NCBI RefSeq assembly: GCF_002101705.1
Contig: NZ_LQPC01000029.1
Span: 62,001 to 126,000, forward strand
Length of the DNA stretch: 64,000 nucleotides
Direction of reading: 5' to 3'
DNA from: Mycolicibacterium iranicum
GTDB taxonomy: Bacteria > Actinomycetota > Actinomycetes > Mycobacteriales > Mycobacteriaceae
Shown here: in pieces, positions 29,903 through 38,700 of the stretch
How the letters are laid out: every line of letters starts with the position of its first letter
Numbering within the stretch: position 1 is the first letter of the stretch
Translations under genes and position numbers: made by a program
Notes under the pieces: model-generated
The model's database searches: none
What the model saw: only the letters and a program-made list of their open reading frames with translations
What the model was told of the DNA's origin: nothing

Positions 29903-30017
29903 CCGGAAAATGACCGGTCCGATAACAGCGATTTCACAGTAATGCAACACCGGCCGTGCCCGACTCTGCGAGCATGCGTGCGGTAGTTCCACTCGATGCG
30001 ATGACGAAGGATGCGAA

Positions 30018-31565
30018 TTGTCTGACTTCCTCAGTACCGTCAACGGCCTGGTTTGGCACGAGACACTGGTGTACCTCTGCTTGGCCGCGGGCGTGTACTT
30101 CTCCATTCGATCTCGTTTTGTCCAGGTGCGCCAGATCCCTGAAATGGTGCGGCTCATGCTCAAGGGCGAGAAGTCGCCCTCCGGAGTCTCCAGCTTTCAG
30201 GCCCTGACCATGTCGCTGGCCGGCCGGGTCGGCACCGGCAACATCGCCGGTGTGGCGACGGCCATCGCATTCGGTGGACCGGGTGCGCTGTTCTGGATGT
30301 GGACGGTGGCCTTCCTGGGAGCGTCGACCTCGTTTGTGGAATGCACCCTCGGTCAGATCTACAAAGACCGCGACAAACTGACCGGCGAGTACCGCGGCGG
30401 GCCGGCGTACTACTTCAGCACTGCGCTCTCCCACACAGCGGCAGCCGGAGCCATGAAGATCTACGGATACGTATTCGCCGCGGTCACCCTGCTGGCAATG
30501 GGTTTGCTGCTGCCGGGCGTGCAGTCGAACTCGATGGCATCGGCAATGAGTTCGGCATGGGGTTTCTCCAAGTGGTGGGTGGCGGTCGGCACGGTGATCG
30601 TGCTGGCGTTCGTGATCATCGGCGGCGTCAAGCGCATCGCGACGTTCGCCTCGATCGTCGTGCCCTTCATGGCCGTCGTGTACATCGTGCTGGCGCTGGT
30701 GGTCGTTCTGTTCAACGCCTCGGAGATCCCGGCCATCCTCTCGTTGATCTTCTCCAGCGCCTTCGGCATCGACTCGGCCTTCGGGGCCATCATCGGGCTC
30801 GCGGTGATGTGGGGCGTCAAGCGTGGCATCTACTCCAATGAGGCCGGTCAGGGCACCGGCCCGCACGCGGCGGCCGCTGCAGAGGTGTCGCATCCCGCCA
30901 AGCAGGGGCTGGTGCAGGCGTTCGCGGTGTACGTGGACACCTTGTTCGTCTGTTCGGCGACCGGCTTTCTCATTCTGTCCACCGGTGCTTACCGGGTTTT
31001 CGAAGGCGGAACCGCCGACGGCGCGGTGATCCGCGAGGGCGGCACCATCCTGCCCGCTGACGCCGAGGTCGGGCCCGCGTTCGCTCAGACCGGCTTCGAC
31101 ACGTTGTGGAGCGGCGCCGGATCCAGCTTCATCGCGATCTCGCTGGCTTTCTTCTGCTTCACGACGATCGTGGCCTACTACTACATGGCAGAAACCAACC
31201 TGCGCTTCATGCTGGGTCGCTTCGCGACGGTGAATGCCCGCTTCTTGCCCGGCTCGTTGGGCACCACCATGACGATGCTGCTGCAGGCGCTGATCCTGGT
31301 TTCGGTCACCCTGGGAGCGGTGTCGACCGCCTCGGATGCGTGGACCCTCGGCGACATCGGCGTGGGGCTGATGGCGTGGCTCAACATCATCGGGATCTTG
31401 ATCCTGCAGCAGCCCGCCTACAAAGCCCTGTGGGATTACGAGAGGCAGAAGAGGGACGGCCTGGATCCGGTGTTCGACCCGCTGGCGCTCGGGATCCAGA
31501 ACGCGACGTTCTGGGAGAACTACGATCCTGCCACCGGCAAAGACCGGGAGCGGGCTAAGACGTAG
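30018..31565 (+). CDS. Sodium:alanine/glycine symporter (AGCS family)
   Basis: 515 residues with about 10-11 membrane helices. Family motifs: FQALTMSLAGRVGTGNIAGV near the start, FLGASTSFVECTLGQIYK, YRGGPAYYF, VMWGVKRGIYSNEAGQGTGPHAAAA and FCFTTIVAYYYMAETN. It imports alanine or glycine with Na+. The start is a TTG at 30018 supported by AAGGA 7 nt upstream; no in-frame ATG is near. It has no counterpart at this place in M. tuberculosis, so it looks like a local insertion. It overlaps the convergent TB22.2-like gene by 11 bp. Confidence 0.92.
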   Translation: MSDFLSTVNGLVWHETLVYLCLAAGVYFSIRSRFVQVRQIPEMVRLMLKGEKSPSGVSSFQALTMSLAGRVGTGNIAGVATAIAFGGPGALFWMWTVAFLGASTSFVECTLGQIYKDRDKLTGEYRGGPAYYFSTALSHTAAAGAMKIYGYVFAAVTLLAMGLLLPGVQSNSMASAMSSAWGFSKWWVAVGTVIVLAFVIIGGVKRIATFASIVVPFMAVVYIVLALVVVLFNASEIPAILSLIFSSAFGIDSAFGAIIGLAVMWGVKRGIYSNEAGQGTGPHAAAAAEVSHPAKQGLVQAFAVYVDTLFVCSATGFLILSTGAYRVFEGGTADGAVIREGGTILPADAEVGPAFAQTGFDTLWSGAGSSFIAISLAFFCFTTIVAYYYMAETNLRFMLGRFATVNARFLPGSLGTTMTMLLQALILVSVTLGAVSTASDAWTLGDIGVGLMAWLNIIGILILQQPAYKALWDYERQKRDGLDPVFDPLALGIQNATFWENYDPATGKDRERAKT

Positions 31566-32283
31566 CCGGGGGCAGCGTCAGCATCGACGCGATGGCCGAG
31601 CGCGGGACGGTGGCCTGCAGTGCACCGCCCGCGCCGGCCATGATCTCGCCCTGGCCGAAGTAGAAGATCACCGAGTCGTCGGTGATGGCGAACTCGGTGT
31701 ACTTGGCCGGGTCGAGGCCTGCTGACGGTGAGATAGGAGCATCGACGCCGAGCTGGCGCGAGATGTCGGCCTGCACTATCGGGAAGATGACGTTCAACGG
31801 CTCAGCGCCCGGTGTGAACAGCGTGTCGAAGGTGATGGGCGCCTTTTTGGCGACGTCCCAGTTGAACGATTTGAACCACGTCTGCGGATGCGCACCGCCC
31901 ACGTTCTCGTACATCTCGAACACCACACTGCGGGTGCCGCCGTCCTCGGGGCCGGTGCGGTACCCGGTTCCTCGACCGTCGAGAACGTACGGCAGGTTCC
32001 ACGACCCGGGCATCTCGGAGACGTTGACGAAACCGTCCCGCGTCTGCTTGAGGTATGCGGTGAGCGCCTGCTGGTCGGGATAGTCGGCGGGGAACGTGTA
32101 ATCCAGCCGGTAGGTGGGGTTTTCGGTATGCACGCGACAGATCTGGTCGGCGTCGACCAGGCCACCCAGTTCGACGCACGCCGACGGGTCGGCGGCAACG
32201 ACCGGCTGGGCGAGCGCCGTGGGCGCGGTCGACAAACCGACCGAGAGACCGGCCACTGTCAGAGCAGCAGCGAGAATGCGCAT
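31555..32283 (-). CDS. Secreted RsiV/DUF3298-type protein (TB22.2/Rv3036c-like)
   Basis: 242 residues. A classical signal peptide MRILAAALTVAGLSVGLSTA ends at about 26 (ALAQ), without a lipobox. The exported domain has YRLDYTFPADYPDQQALTAYLKQTRDGFVN, TRSVVFEMYENVGGAHPQTWFKSFNWD and ITFDTLFTPG, matching DUF3298/RsiV C-terminal domains. M. tuberculosis Rv3036c is a secreted antigen with reported esterase activity; I see no independent catalytic signature. GAGGA lies 8 nt before the ATG. Confidence 0.85.
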   Translation of the reverse strand: MRILAAALTVAGLSVGLSTAPTALAQPVVAADPSACVELGGLVDADQICRVHTENPTYRLDYTFPADYPDQQALTAYLKQTRDGFVNVSEMPGSWNLPYVLDGRGTGYRTGPEDGGTRSVVFEMYENVGGAHPQTWFKSFNWDVAKKAPITFDTLFTPGAEPLNVIFPIVQADISRQLGVDAPISPSAGLDPAKYTEFAITDDSVIFYFGQGEIMAGAGGALQATVPRSAIASMLTLPPATS

Positions 32284-32366
32284 CGTCGACGTCCTCAGGA
32301 TTGGGGGGCTATACACAAGATTTCGGTGCTGGTGTCAGCGCCGTTACGGCCAGGGTACGTGAGCTT

Positions 32367-33485
32367 TCAACGTGATGGACGACATAGGAATGCCGTTGCC
32401 CGGCTTGCCGCACCGGCGCCCAGCCGGGTGATGACGACCGTCGCCTGCATGGAGCCGCGCAGGCGCATCCGTGCGCGCAGGGCGTCGGGGTCGACGTCGA
32501 CACCGCGGACCAGAATTTCGACCGACCCGACGTCGCGGGCGGAAAGCGCCTGGCGGAGGTGACGTTCGCTGAAGGCCAGAATCTCCAGCACCTCGAAGCC
32601 ACGAACGCCGTCGGGCAGGTGATCGCCGGACAGATAGGCGATGTCGGGATCGAGCTGCCACAGACCGTGCCGGACGGCATAGTGGCGGACCAGACCGGCG
32701 CGCACGACAGCCCCGTCGGGATCGACGATCCAGCGTCCGGCGGCGGCGACGCCGCAGTCGTCGGGCGCGGTGTTGTCGATCTGTTCCCCGGTGTCGAGCA
32801 TCGTGGCCCGCCGGCGCACTCCCCCGCCTCCGAGTCCGCGCGACCACAGGCACGCCTCCCGGACGCTGCCACCTAGCGACGTCACCTCGATCTCACCGTC
32901 GAAACCCATCTGCCCGACGATCGTGAAATCGATTCCCGGAGCGCACTTCACGGCGAACTCGCGGTGACGCAGCACGTCGAGAAGCTCGTCGAGCGGTGGT
33001 AGGTAGGCGCGCGGGTCGAAGCGGCGACGTGTTCCGCTGCGGCGGGCGGGATCGACGAGGACGACCGCGTTGCCGGTCACGGGCCGCAGCGCGTCCGCCC
33101 GGCAGAGCGCAACGGCAGGGCCGTCGAGTCCGAGGTTGTGGCCGGCCATCGCCAGCCGCACCGGGTCGGTATCGCTGCCCAGGGTGAAACTGGCCGAATG
33201 ACGAAGCGCCGCAAGCTCGGTGCCAATGGAGCACGTGGCGTCATGGACGACGGCGCCGGCGAGACGTCTGGCGCGATGCCTGGCCACCGGTTCTGCTGTC
33301 GCCTGCTGCAATGCGTCATCGGTGAACAGCCAGTCCGCAGCGTGGGCGAATTTCGCCGCCGCCTTGCGACGCAGCTTGACGGTCTCCACGAGAATCGCGG
33401 TGCGATTACCGAAATACGTTCTCGCCGAAGCGATGTCCGAGATCAGCGAGGAGTCGGTCAGGCCGTAACGCGCGACCTCGGCCAA
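32367..33485 (-). CDS. THUMP-like class I SAM-dependent methyltransferase (Rv3037c-like)
   Basis: 372 residues from the TTG at 33485. N-terminal helices are followed by a methyltransferase domain with VHDATCSIGTELAAL (motif I region), LGSDTDPVRLAMAGHNLG, VLVDPARRSGTRRRFDP (the catalytic-motif-like DPAR) and FAVKCAPGIDF. A THUMP-like C-terminus follows. The same frame stays open for 19 more codons upstream (33486-33542), reading AFGLDDVGYLRSDAGRLALA, which looks like real family sequence but has no ATG, GTG or TTG. The true start may therefore be unusual. In M. tuberculosis this gene lies in the MGLP region. Confidence 0.82.
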   Translation of the reverse strand: MAEVARYGLTDSSLISDIASARTYFGNRTAILVETVKLRRKAAAKFAHAADWLFTDDALQQATAEPVARHRARRLAGAVVHDATCSIGTELAALRHSASFTLGSDTDPVRLAMAGHNLGLDGPAVALCRADALRPVTGNAVVLVDPARRSGTRRRFDPRAYLPPLDELLDVLRHREFAVKCAPGIDFTIVGQMGFDGEIEVTSLGGSVREACLWSRGLGGGGVRRRATMLDTGEQIDNTAPDDCGVAAAGRWIVDPDGAVVRAGLVRHYAVRHGLWQLDPDIAYLSGDHLPDGVRGFEVLEILAFSERHLRQALSARDVGSVEILVRGVDVDPDALRARMRLRGSMQATVVITRLGAGAASRATAFLCRPSR

Positions 33486-33538
33486 CGCCAGACGGCCCGC
33501 ATCGCTGCGCAGGTACCCGACATCGTCGAGGCCGAAGG

Positions 33539-34576
33539 CTACGACTTCTCAGCCTCCGGCTTGACCCCCGTCACCATCACGTTGTAAAACCAGCCCTTCG
33601 GGACCACCCGGCGCAAGACGTTGGCGTCCACCCACGACAGCGTCATCCAGCTGCCGAACGCGAATTTCGCCCAGCCCCAACCCAATCGTCCCGGCGGAAC
33701 AGCCGCCTCGAACGTGCGGATCGGCCAGCCCAGCATCGCCGCGGTGAATTCCTCGCTGGCGGTGCGCACCTCGATGGCGCCCGCGTTGCTCGCCATTCTC
33801 TCGAGGTCGGCGGGATCGAACGTGTGCAGATCGACGACCGCCTCCAGAGCAGCGGCGCGCGACGATTCGTCGAGCTCGGCTTGCGGGCGGCGCCAGTCGG
33901 CCAGCAGTGGCAGTTTCGTGATGTTGGTCGCCGCATGCCACGTCAGGGTGGAAAGCTCACGGGCGTAGCGGTTTCCGACCGTCGTCGGTTCACCGGCGAA
34001 CACGAAGCGACCGCCCGGCTTGAGCACCCGCACGACCTCACGCAACGACAGTTCGACATCGGGGATGTGGTGCAGGACCGCATGGCCGACCACGAGGTCG
34101 AACGCGTTGTCCTCGTAGGGGATGCCCTCGGCGTCGGCGACGCGACCGTCGATGTCCAGCCCCAGCGATTGACCGTTGCGGGTAGCCACCTTGACCATGC
34201 CCGGCGACAGGTCGGTCACCGAACCCCGCCGGGCGACGCCGGCCTGGATGAGGTTGAGCAGAAAGAAGCCAGTGCCGCACCCGAGCTCCAGCGCCCGGTC
34301 GTAGGGCAGCTCACGCTGGACCTCGTCGGGCACCGCGGCGTCGAATCGTCCACGGGCGTAGTCGACGCAGCGCTGGTCGTAGGAGATCGACCACTTCTCG
34401 TCGTAGGTCTCGGCCTCCCAGTCGTGATAGAGGACCTGGGCCAGCTTCGTGTCGTGCATCGCGGCTTCAACCTGTTCCTTGGTCGCGTGCGGCGTCGGAG
34501 CCGGGACGGCGACATCAGGGTTCGGAGCCGGGACGGCGACATCAGGGTGGACGCCTGGTTCCTTCGTTTCCGTCAT
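33539..34576 (-). CDS. SAM-dependent methyltransferase (Rv3038c-like)
   Basis: 345 residues. The first ~30 contain a perfect 9-residue duplication, PDVAVPAPN then PDVAVPAPT. The methyltransferase core has ALELGCGTGFFLLNLIQAG (motif I), VTDLSPGMVKVA, YEDNAFDLVVGHAVLHHIPD and VLKPGGRFVFAGEP. The C-terminal part (about 230-345) is a long hydrophobic-patch domain typical of UbiE-like enzymes. The substrate is unknown. TAGGCT lies exactly 6 nt before the ATG (34588-34583) and overlaps the echA17 stop codon, so a leaderless promoter is likely inside the operon. Confidence 0.85.
   Translation of the reverse strand: MTETKEPGVHPDVAVPAPNPDVAVPAPTPHATKEQVEAAMHDTKLAQVLYHDWEAETYDEKWSISYDQRCVDYARGRFDAAVPDEVQRELPYDRALELGCGTGFFLLNLIQAGVARRGSVTDLSPGMVKVATRNGQSLGLDIDGRVADAEGIPYEDNAFDLVVGHAVLHHIPDVELSLREVVRVLKPGGRFVFAGEPTTVGNRYARELSTLTWHAATNITKLPLLADWRRPQAELDESSRAAALEAVVDLHTFDPADLERMASNAGAIEVRTASEEFTAAMLGWPIRTFEAAVPPGRLGWGWAKFAFGSWMTLSWVDANVLRRVVPKGWFYNVMVTGVKPEAEKS
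34494..34547. repeat. 27-bp in-frame tandem duplication near the methyltransferase N-terminus
   Basis: Two units, 34494-34520 and 34521-34547, differ only at their first base. They encode the doubled PDVAVPAP peptide. Being a multiple of three, the duplication keeps the frame and only lengthens the N-terminal tail. Confidence 0.9.
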
Positions 34577-34585
34577 CAGGGCAGC

Positions 34586-35263
34586 CTAACGTCTTGCAAA
34601 CGATGCTTTCGCCGCAGCCAGCACCTGCGGCGGATAGTCCACGAAGCGCTTCGCCCAGGCGAGCGCGGCGTCGTATACACCGTCGGGAGCCACCATCTCG
34701 TCGATCAGTCCGAGCTCCAGGGCCTCCCGCGCGTCGACGAACCGTCCGCTGAACACCAGGTCCTTGGCTTTGCTCTCACCGACGACATCGGCCAGCCGGC
34801 CCGCCCCGTCACCCACCGGCGCCAAACCCGCAAGGATCTCTGTCGCGCCGAACTTGACGTTGTCGCCGCTGACCCGCCAGTCGGCGGACAGGGCCAGCGT
34901 CAGGCCTGCGCCGAGCGCGTAGCCGGTGATCGCGGCGACGGTGGGCTTCGGGATATCCGTCAACGCCTGGATCGCTTCCTGACAGGCGCGCGCCGCCACC
35001 GCGGCCTCGTCGGGCGTGAGGGTCTGCAGCTCAGGCATGTCCTCGCCTGCAGAGAAGATCTCGTGACCACCGAACACGATGACGGCGGCGATGTCGTCGC
35101 GGGCGCCGATCTCGGCCGCCGCCTCGGTGAGCTCGCGGTAAACCTGACGGGTCAGGGTGTTGGTGGGCGGCCGCGACAGGAGCAGTGTTGCGACACCGCG
35201 CCCGGCACTGACCTCGGGGTGGACGCCTTCCTCATTGACAATGACGGCGACGAACTCCCTCAC
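34586..35263 (-). CDS. echA17: Enoyl-CoA hydratase/isomerase family protein (EchA17-like)
   Basis: 225 residues from the GTG at 35263, which overlaps the NUDIX stop as GTGA. Crotonase fold: [15 protein letters not shown], the oxyanion-hole segments [11 protein letters not shown] and [20 protein letters not shown], and [21 protein letters not shown]. The glutamates used by true hydratases are not obvious, so it could be an isomerase or another crotonase. It is a little shorter than I recall for the M. tuberculosis orthologue (about 250). Confidence 0.85.
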   Translation of the reverse strand: MREFVAVIVNEEGVHPEVSAGRGVATLLLSRPPTNTLTRQVYRELTEAAAEIGARDDIAAVIVFGGHEIFSAGEDMPELQTLTPDEAAVAARACQEAIQALTDIPKPTVAAITGYALGAGLTLALSADWRVSGDNVKFGATEILAGLAPVGDGAGRLADVVGESKAKDLVFSGRFVDAREALELGLIDEMVAPDGVYDAALAWAKRFVDYPPQVLAAAKASFARR

Positions 35264-36090
35264 GTGAGCGGAGCCCCGTCGGTGTATCCCTGTGGCGCGC
35301 GCCTGTCGCGCGCCTCGTTGTAGCGGTCGCTGTTGAAGAACTCGATCTCCCAGTTGCCGCCGTTCTTGGCCTCCAGGGACGGTTCGATCGCCACAATCTT
35401 GCGTTCCACCGCCAGTACCTCGGCGACGGTGCGTCCGTTGAGTGCGTCGAGCTGGGTCCACGTCGGAGGCAACAGGAAGCTGCGGCCCTCGGCGAAGTCA
35501 TCGAGCGCGGCTTGCGGGGTCACCCAGTCGGCCTTGTCGGTCTCGGTGTTGTCCCCGTCGGCCCGCTGCCCCTGCGGCAGCGCACCCACGAAGAAATACG
35601 TGTCGTAGCGCCGGGTGCGCTCCTCTTTCGGGGTCACCCAATTCGCCCAGGGCCGCAGCAGGTCCGTCCGCAACACGAGCTTCTCCGAGCGCAGGAACTC
35701 CCCGAAGGACAGCGATTTGTTCTCCAGCGCGGCGCGCTGCTCGCGGTACACCGATGCGTCGTCGACCAGCAGGTCCGGGTCGTCGGCCGGGCCTGCGAAC
35801 AGCACGCCTGACTCCTCGAAGGTCTCCCTGGCTGCGGCGCACACCAGCGCCTCGGCGAGTTCTTCGTCGACACCGAAGCGTTGCGCCCACCACGTCCGGT
35901 CGGGTCCGTGCCAGGCGACGTCGGCGTTGCGGTCACGGTCGTCGACGCCTCCACCGGGGAAGACCATGACGCCGGCGACGAAGTCCATCGCCGCGTGCCT
36001 GCGCATCAGGAAGACCTTGATGCCTTCTGGCGTATCGCGCACCAGCATCACAGTCGCAGCGGGCCGCGGAACCAGGGGATCTGCGGTCAT
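35260..36090 (-). CDS. NUDIX hydrolase (Rv3040c-like)
   Basis: 276 residues. It opens with [23 protein letters not shown] and has [13 protein letters not shown] followed by the NUDIX box core [18 protein letters not shown]. The RETFEESG part is canonical, although the leading Gly of the box is not in the usual place. A longer C-terminal half (110-276) resembles the eukaryotic NUDT19-type insertion. It probably cleaves a CoA or nucleotide diphosphate. The ATG at 36090 has GAGGAG 5 nt upstream and overlaps the stop codon of the last mini-ORF in the upstream repeat chain, so its translation should depend partly on re-initiation. Confidence 0.87.
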   Translation of the reverse strand: MTADPLVPRPAATVMLVRDTPEGIKVFLMRRHAAMDFVAGVMVFPGGGVDDRDRNADVAWHGPDRTWWAQRFGVDEELAEALVCAAARETFEESGVLFAGPADDPDLLVDDASVYREQRAALENKSLSFGEFLRSEKLVLRTDLLRPWANWVTPKEERTRRYDTYFFVGALPQGQRADGDNTETDKADWVTPQAALDDFAEGRSFLLPPTWTQLDALNGRTVAEVLAVERKIVAIEPSLEAKNGGNWEIEFFNSDRYNEARDRRAPQGYTDGAPLT

Positions 36091-36245
36091 GTCTGCTCCT
36101 CGCGCAAGCGCTCGTCGGTCATGTCTGCTCCTCGCGCAAGCGCTCGTCGGTCATATCTGCTCCTCGCGCAAGCGCTCGTCGGTCATGTCGGCTCCTCGCG
36201 CAAGCGCTCGTCGGTCATATCTGCTCCTCGCGCAAGCGCTCGTCG
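36086..36245. repeat. 32-bp tandem repeat, 5 copies, between ABC ATPase and NUDIX genes
   Basis: Units start at 36086, 36118, 36150, 36182 and 36214 with no spacers. Differences are single bases: C/T in two copies and one C/G. In minus-strand sense each unit carries GAGGAG, 5 nt, and an ATG that overlaps a TGA (ATGA). The array occupies almost the whole 159-bp intergenic region. Confidence 0.95.
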
Positions 36246-36253
36246 GTGGTCAT
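36087..36253 (-). other. Chain of five ATGA-coupled mini-ORFs (11-12 aa each)
   Basis: Minus-strand mini-ORFs: 36253-36215 (MTTDERLREEQI), 36218-36183 (MTDERLREEPT), 36186-36151 (MTDERLREEQI), 36154-36119 ([11 protein letters not shown]), 36122-36087 ([11 protein letters not shown]). The ABC ATPase stop (36252-36250) overlaps the first ATG, every stop overlaps the next ATG, and the last stop overlaps the NUDIX ATG at 36090. Every ATG after the first has GAGGAG 5 nt upstream. Because the unit is 32 bp, successive ORFs occupy shifting frames yet the chain is never broken. Whether the peptides accumulate is unknown; control of NUDIX translation is my inference. Confidence 0.85.
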
Positions 36254-37092
36254 GCACGCCTCCTGTGCGCCGCGCGGCTTCGGACCCGCCGCGCGAAGTA
36301 GCGTCCGTCGAGCACATCGAGGGCGATGGACTGACCGAAAGCCGTGGAGAGATTCTCGGCGGTGAGCACATCGGTCAGGAGACCGGCGTCGACCACCCTG
36401 CCCTCCGACAGGATCAGGCAGTGGGAGAACCCCGGCGGAATCTCTTCGACGTGGTGAGTGACCAGCACCAGGGCCGGCGCGTCCGGGTCGGCGGCGAGGT
36501 CGCTCATGCGGGCGACGAGCTCTTCGCGGCCACCCAGGTCGAGGCCGGCCGCGGGTTCGTCGAGCAGCAGCAACTCGGGATCGGTCATCAGGGATCGCGC
36601 GATCAGCACCCGCTTGCGTTCACCCTCGGACAGGGTGCCGTAGGTGCGCTCGGCGAGGTGTTCGGCTCCGACGCTTTCCAGCATGTCGATCGCCTGCTCG
36701 TAGTCGACGTCGTCGTAGCGCTCCCGCCAGCGGCCCATCACGGCGTAGCCGGCGGACACGACGAGGTCGCGCACCACCTCGTCGTCGGGAACGCGCTGCG
36801 ATAGGGCGGCGCTACTCAGGCCGACACGGGACCGCAACTCGGACATGTCGACCCGGCCGAGCCGTTCACCGAGCACGTAGGCAGTGCCCGACGACGGATG
36901 TTCCATGGCCGCGGCCATGCGCAGCAGCGAGGTCTTGCCCGCCCCGTTGGGACCGATCACCACCCAGCGCTCGTCGAGTTCGACCGACCATGTCACGGGT
37001 CCGACAAGGACCCGGCCGTTGCGGCGCAGACTGACCTTCGCGAAGTCGATCAGCAGGTCGGGGTCGGCTGCTTCTTCTTCCTCGACAGGCAC
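36250..37092 (-). CDS. ABC transporter ATP-binding protein (Rv3041c-like)
   Basis: 280 residues with a single ATPase domain: Walker A VIGPNGAGKTSLLRM, signature TLSEGERKRVLIARSL, Walker B LLLLDEPAAGLDL and the H-loop LVTHHVEEIP. An acidic N-terminus precedes it. No membrane subunit lies beside it, and its nearest relatives (YlmA/ModF-like ATPases) are often soluble, so transport is not certain. The start is a GTG at 37092 with TACGAT exactly 6 nt upstream (37104-37099), a leaderless signature. Its stop begins the ATGA mini-ORF chain. Confidence 0.87.
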   Translation of the reverse strand: MPVEEEEAADPDLLIDFAKVSLRRNGRVLVGPVTWSVELDERWVVIGPNGAGKTSLLRMAAAMEHPSSGTAYVLGERLGRVDMSELRSRVGLSSAALSQRVPDDEVVRDLVVSAGYAVMGRWRERYDDVDYEQAIDMLESVGAEHLAERTYGTLSEGERKRVLIARSLMTDPELLLLDEPAAGLDLGGREELVARMSDLAADPDAPALVLVTHHVEEIPPGFSHCLILSEGRVVDAGLLTDVLTAENLSTAFGQSIALDVLDGRYFARRVRSRAAHRRRA

Positions 37093-37138
37093 CCGCCCAT
37101 CGTAGTCAGCCGGGTTCGGCGGGCACCCCCGCGCTCGT

Positions 37139-37804
37139 TCACCCTGAAATCGCCCAGCCTGCCGCGCCGTTGAGGATCACTCGGTCGGCGGCCCGCGCCG
37201 TCGGCGACACCAGAGCCGCGTTGACCTGGTCGACGTCGGCCACCCACGCTCGTGCGGCGCCGGGAGGTTTGCCGAATTCGACGTGACGAGCGACGAGGCG
37301 GTCCAGGCGCAACGACTCGGCGGACTCCACGAACCACACGCGATCCATCGCGCGCCGCGCCCGCGCCCACGGTTCGGTGTCGAGCAGCAGGTAATTGCCC
37401 TCGGTGATCACCAGGCGGACGCCGGGGAGCACCACCAGTGCGGCGGCCAGCGGCTGCTCCAGGTCGCGATCGAAGCCGGGGACGTAGACCTCGGTCTGGG
37501 TCTCGTCCCGCACCCGTTCCAGCAGGTGTGCATATCCCGCCGGGTCGAACGTCTCCGGCGCGCCCTTACGGTCGAGCGTGCCCAGACGGCGCAGCTGGGC
37601 GTCGGCCAGGTGAAATCCGTCCATCGGCACGTGGGCCGCCCATCCCGAACCCCTGCGCTGCGCGATGCGCGCCAACAGGCATTCGACGAGCGTGGACTTG
37701 CCCGTTCCCGGGCTCCCCGCGATTCCGAGAACTGCGCGTGGGGCACGGTCGGCCAGCGCGATGGCGTCGTCAACGAGGCGATCGAGCGTGTCCTCTGCGC
37801 TCAT
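37139..37804 (-). CDS. Nucleoside/sugar kinase-like P-loop protein (FrcK/uridine-kinase-like)
   Basis: 221 residues. The P-loop is LGIAGSPGTGKSTLVECL, then HVPMDGFHLADAQL and VPGFDRDLEQPL, VITEGNYLLLD, and RLVARHVEFGKPPGAARAWV. These match the uridine-kinase/pantothenate-kinase/FrcK group. The ATG overlaps the epimerase stop as ATGA, so it is the last gene of the sugar ABC operon. In rhizobial frc operons a similar kinase accompanies the fructose ABC transporter. I infer that it phosphorylates the imported or epimerised sugar. Confidence 0.82.
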   Translation of the reverse strand: MSAEDTLDRLVDDAIALADRAPRAVLGIAGSPGTGKSTLVECLLARIAQRRGSGWAAHVPMDGFHLADAQLRRLGTLDRKGAPETFDPAGYAHLLERVRDETQTEVYVPGFDRDLEQPLAAALVVLPGVRLVITEGNYLLLDTEPWARARRAMDRVWFVESAESLRLDRLVARHVEFGKPPGAARAWVADVDQVNAALVSPTARAADRVILNGAAGWAISG

Positions 37805-38700
37805 CCCCGCGCGCCGGTGAGGGCCTGCGCATTTCTGAGGCCGTCGTGCACGAACCGCCGGGCGTGGGCGGCCAGGTCTTCGCCGTCGTCCCAGAGATTG
37901 CGCCAGATCGCGAGGTCGTTGGACAACCCGGGGGCCACCACAGCCGAGGAGAACGACTCGAAGGTCACCGGTCCGCGGTAGCCGATGTCGGCAAGCGCCC
38001 CGAAAAACTCGTCGAAGTCGATGTTTCCGGAACCGAGGTAGCCACGGTGGCTTTCCCCGATGTGGACATAGCCGAGGCGGTCGCCGCACTCGCGCACCGG
38101 GGTCGCGAAATCGTCCTCCTCGATGTTCATGTGATAGGTGTCGAGGTGGACGACGACGTTGTCGGCGCCGATGTCATCGGCGAGCCGCAGGCAGTCGCGG
38201 GCGGTGTTGACGACGTTGGTCTCGTAGCGGTTGCAGATCTCCAGTCCCAACGTGACGCCCGTCGGCTCGGCTTCGGCGGCCAGATCGCGAAGCACAGCAA
38301 CGATGTTGGCGCGGCCCCGAGCGGTCAGCGGCTGCGTCGCCTTGCCGAAGGCGCTGTAGAGCGCCCCGGTCAACACTGTGGCGCCGATGTCGCGGGTGAC
38401 CGCGAGAGACTCGCGCAGCAGCGCCGCTCCGCGCGCAACCACCTGGGGGTCTTCGCTGGAAATGTCGGCGTCCTTCGCGAGTCCACGCGAGCAGGCGGCC
38501 GATATTCCGTTGGCCGTCAACAGTTCCCGGGTCTTGGACCGGTCGATGCTGACGGCGTCGTGCAGCGAGAACTCCAACAGGTCGTAGCCCGCTTTGACGG
38601 TCTGCTCGATCGCGGTCTGCACGCTGGCAGGTCCGGTGTCGCCCACCCATACCAGCGCATGGACGCCGATCGGGTTGGGAACGTCGGTGGTCGGGGTCAT
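37801..38700 (-). CDS. Ketose 3-epimerase-like TIM-barrel enzyme
   Basis: 299 residues, xylose-isomerase-like barrel. The pattern fits D-tagatose/D-allulose 3-epimerases: metal-binding LGLEICNRYETN, HLDTYHMNIEEDDF, the VHIGESHRGYLGSGNIDFDEF loop and the final glutamate in VTFESFSS. It would interconvert ketohexoses at C3 in the cytosol. It overlaps the ATPase stop (ATGA) and the kinase start (ATGA), and AAGGAGAG precedes its own ATG. The exact sugar is not determinable; hydroxypyruvate isomerase or inosose enzymes are less likely alternatives. Confidence 0.82.
   Translation of the reverse strand: MTPTTDVPNPIGVHALVWVGDTGPASVQTAIEQTVKAGYDLLEFSLHDAVSIDRSKTRELLTANGISAACSRGLAKDADISSEDPQVVARGAALLRESLAVTRDIGATVLTGALYSAFGKATQPLTARGRANIVAVLRDLAAEAEPTGVTLGLEICNRYETNVVNTARDCLRLADDIGADNVVVHLDTYHMNIEEDDFATPVRECGDRLGYVHIGESHRGYLGSGNIDFDEFFGALADIGYRGPVTFESFSSAVVAPGLSNDLAIWRNLWDDGEDLAAHARRFVHDGLRNAQALTGARG

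Noticed and set aside
36086..36245. Possible CRISPR array
   Set aside because: The 32-bp units are directly adjacent with no spacers, carry start and stop codons, and no cas genes are near.
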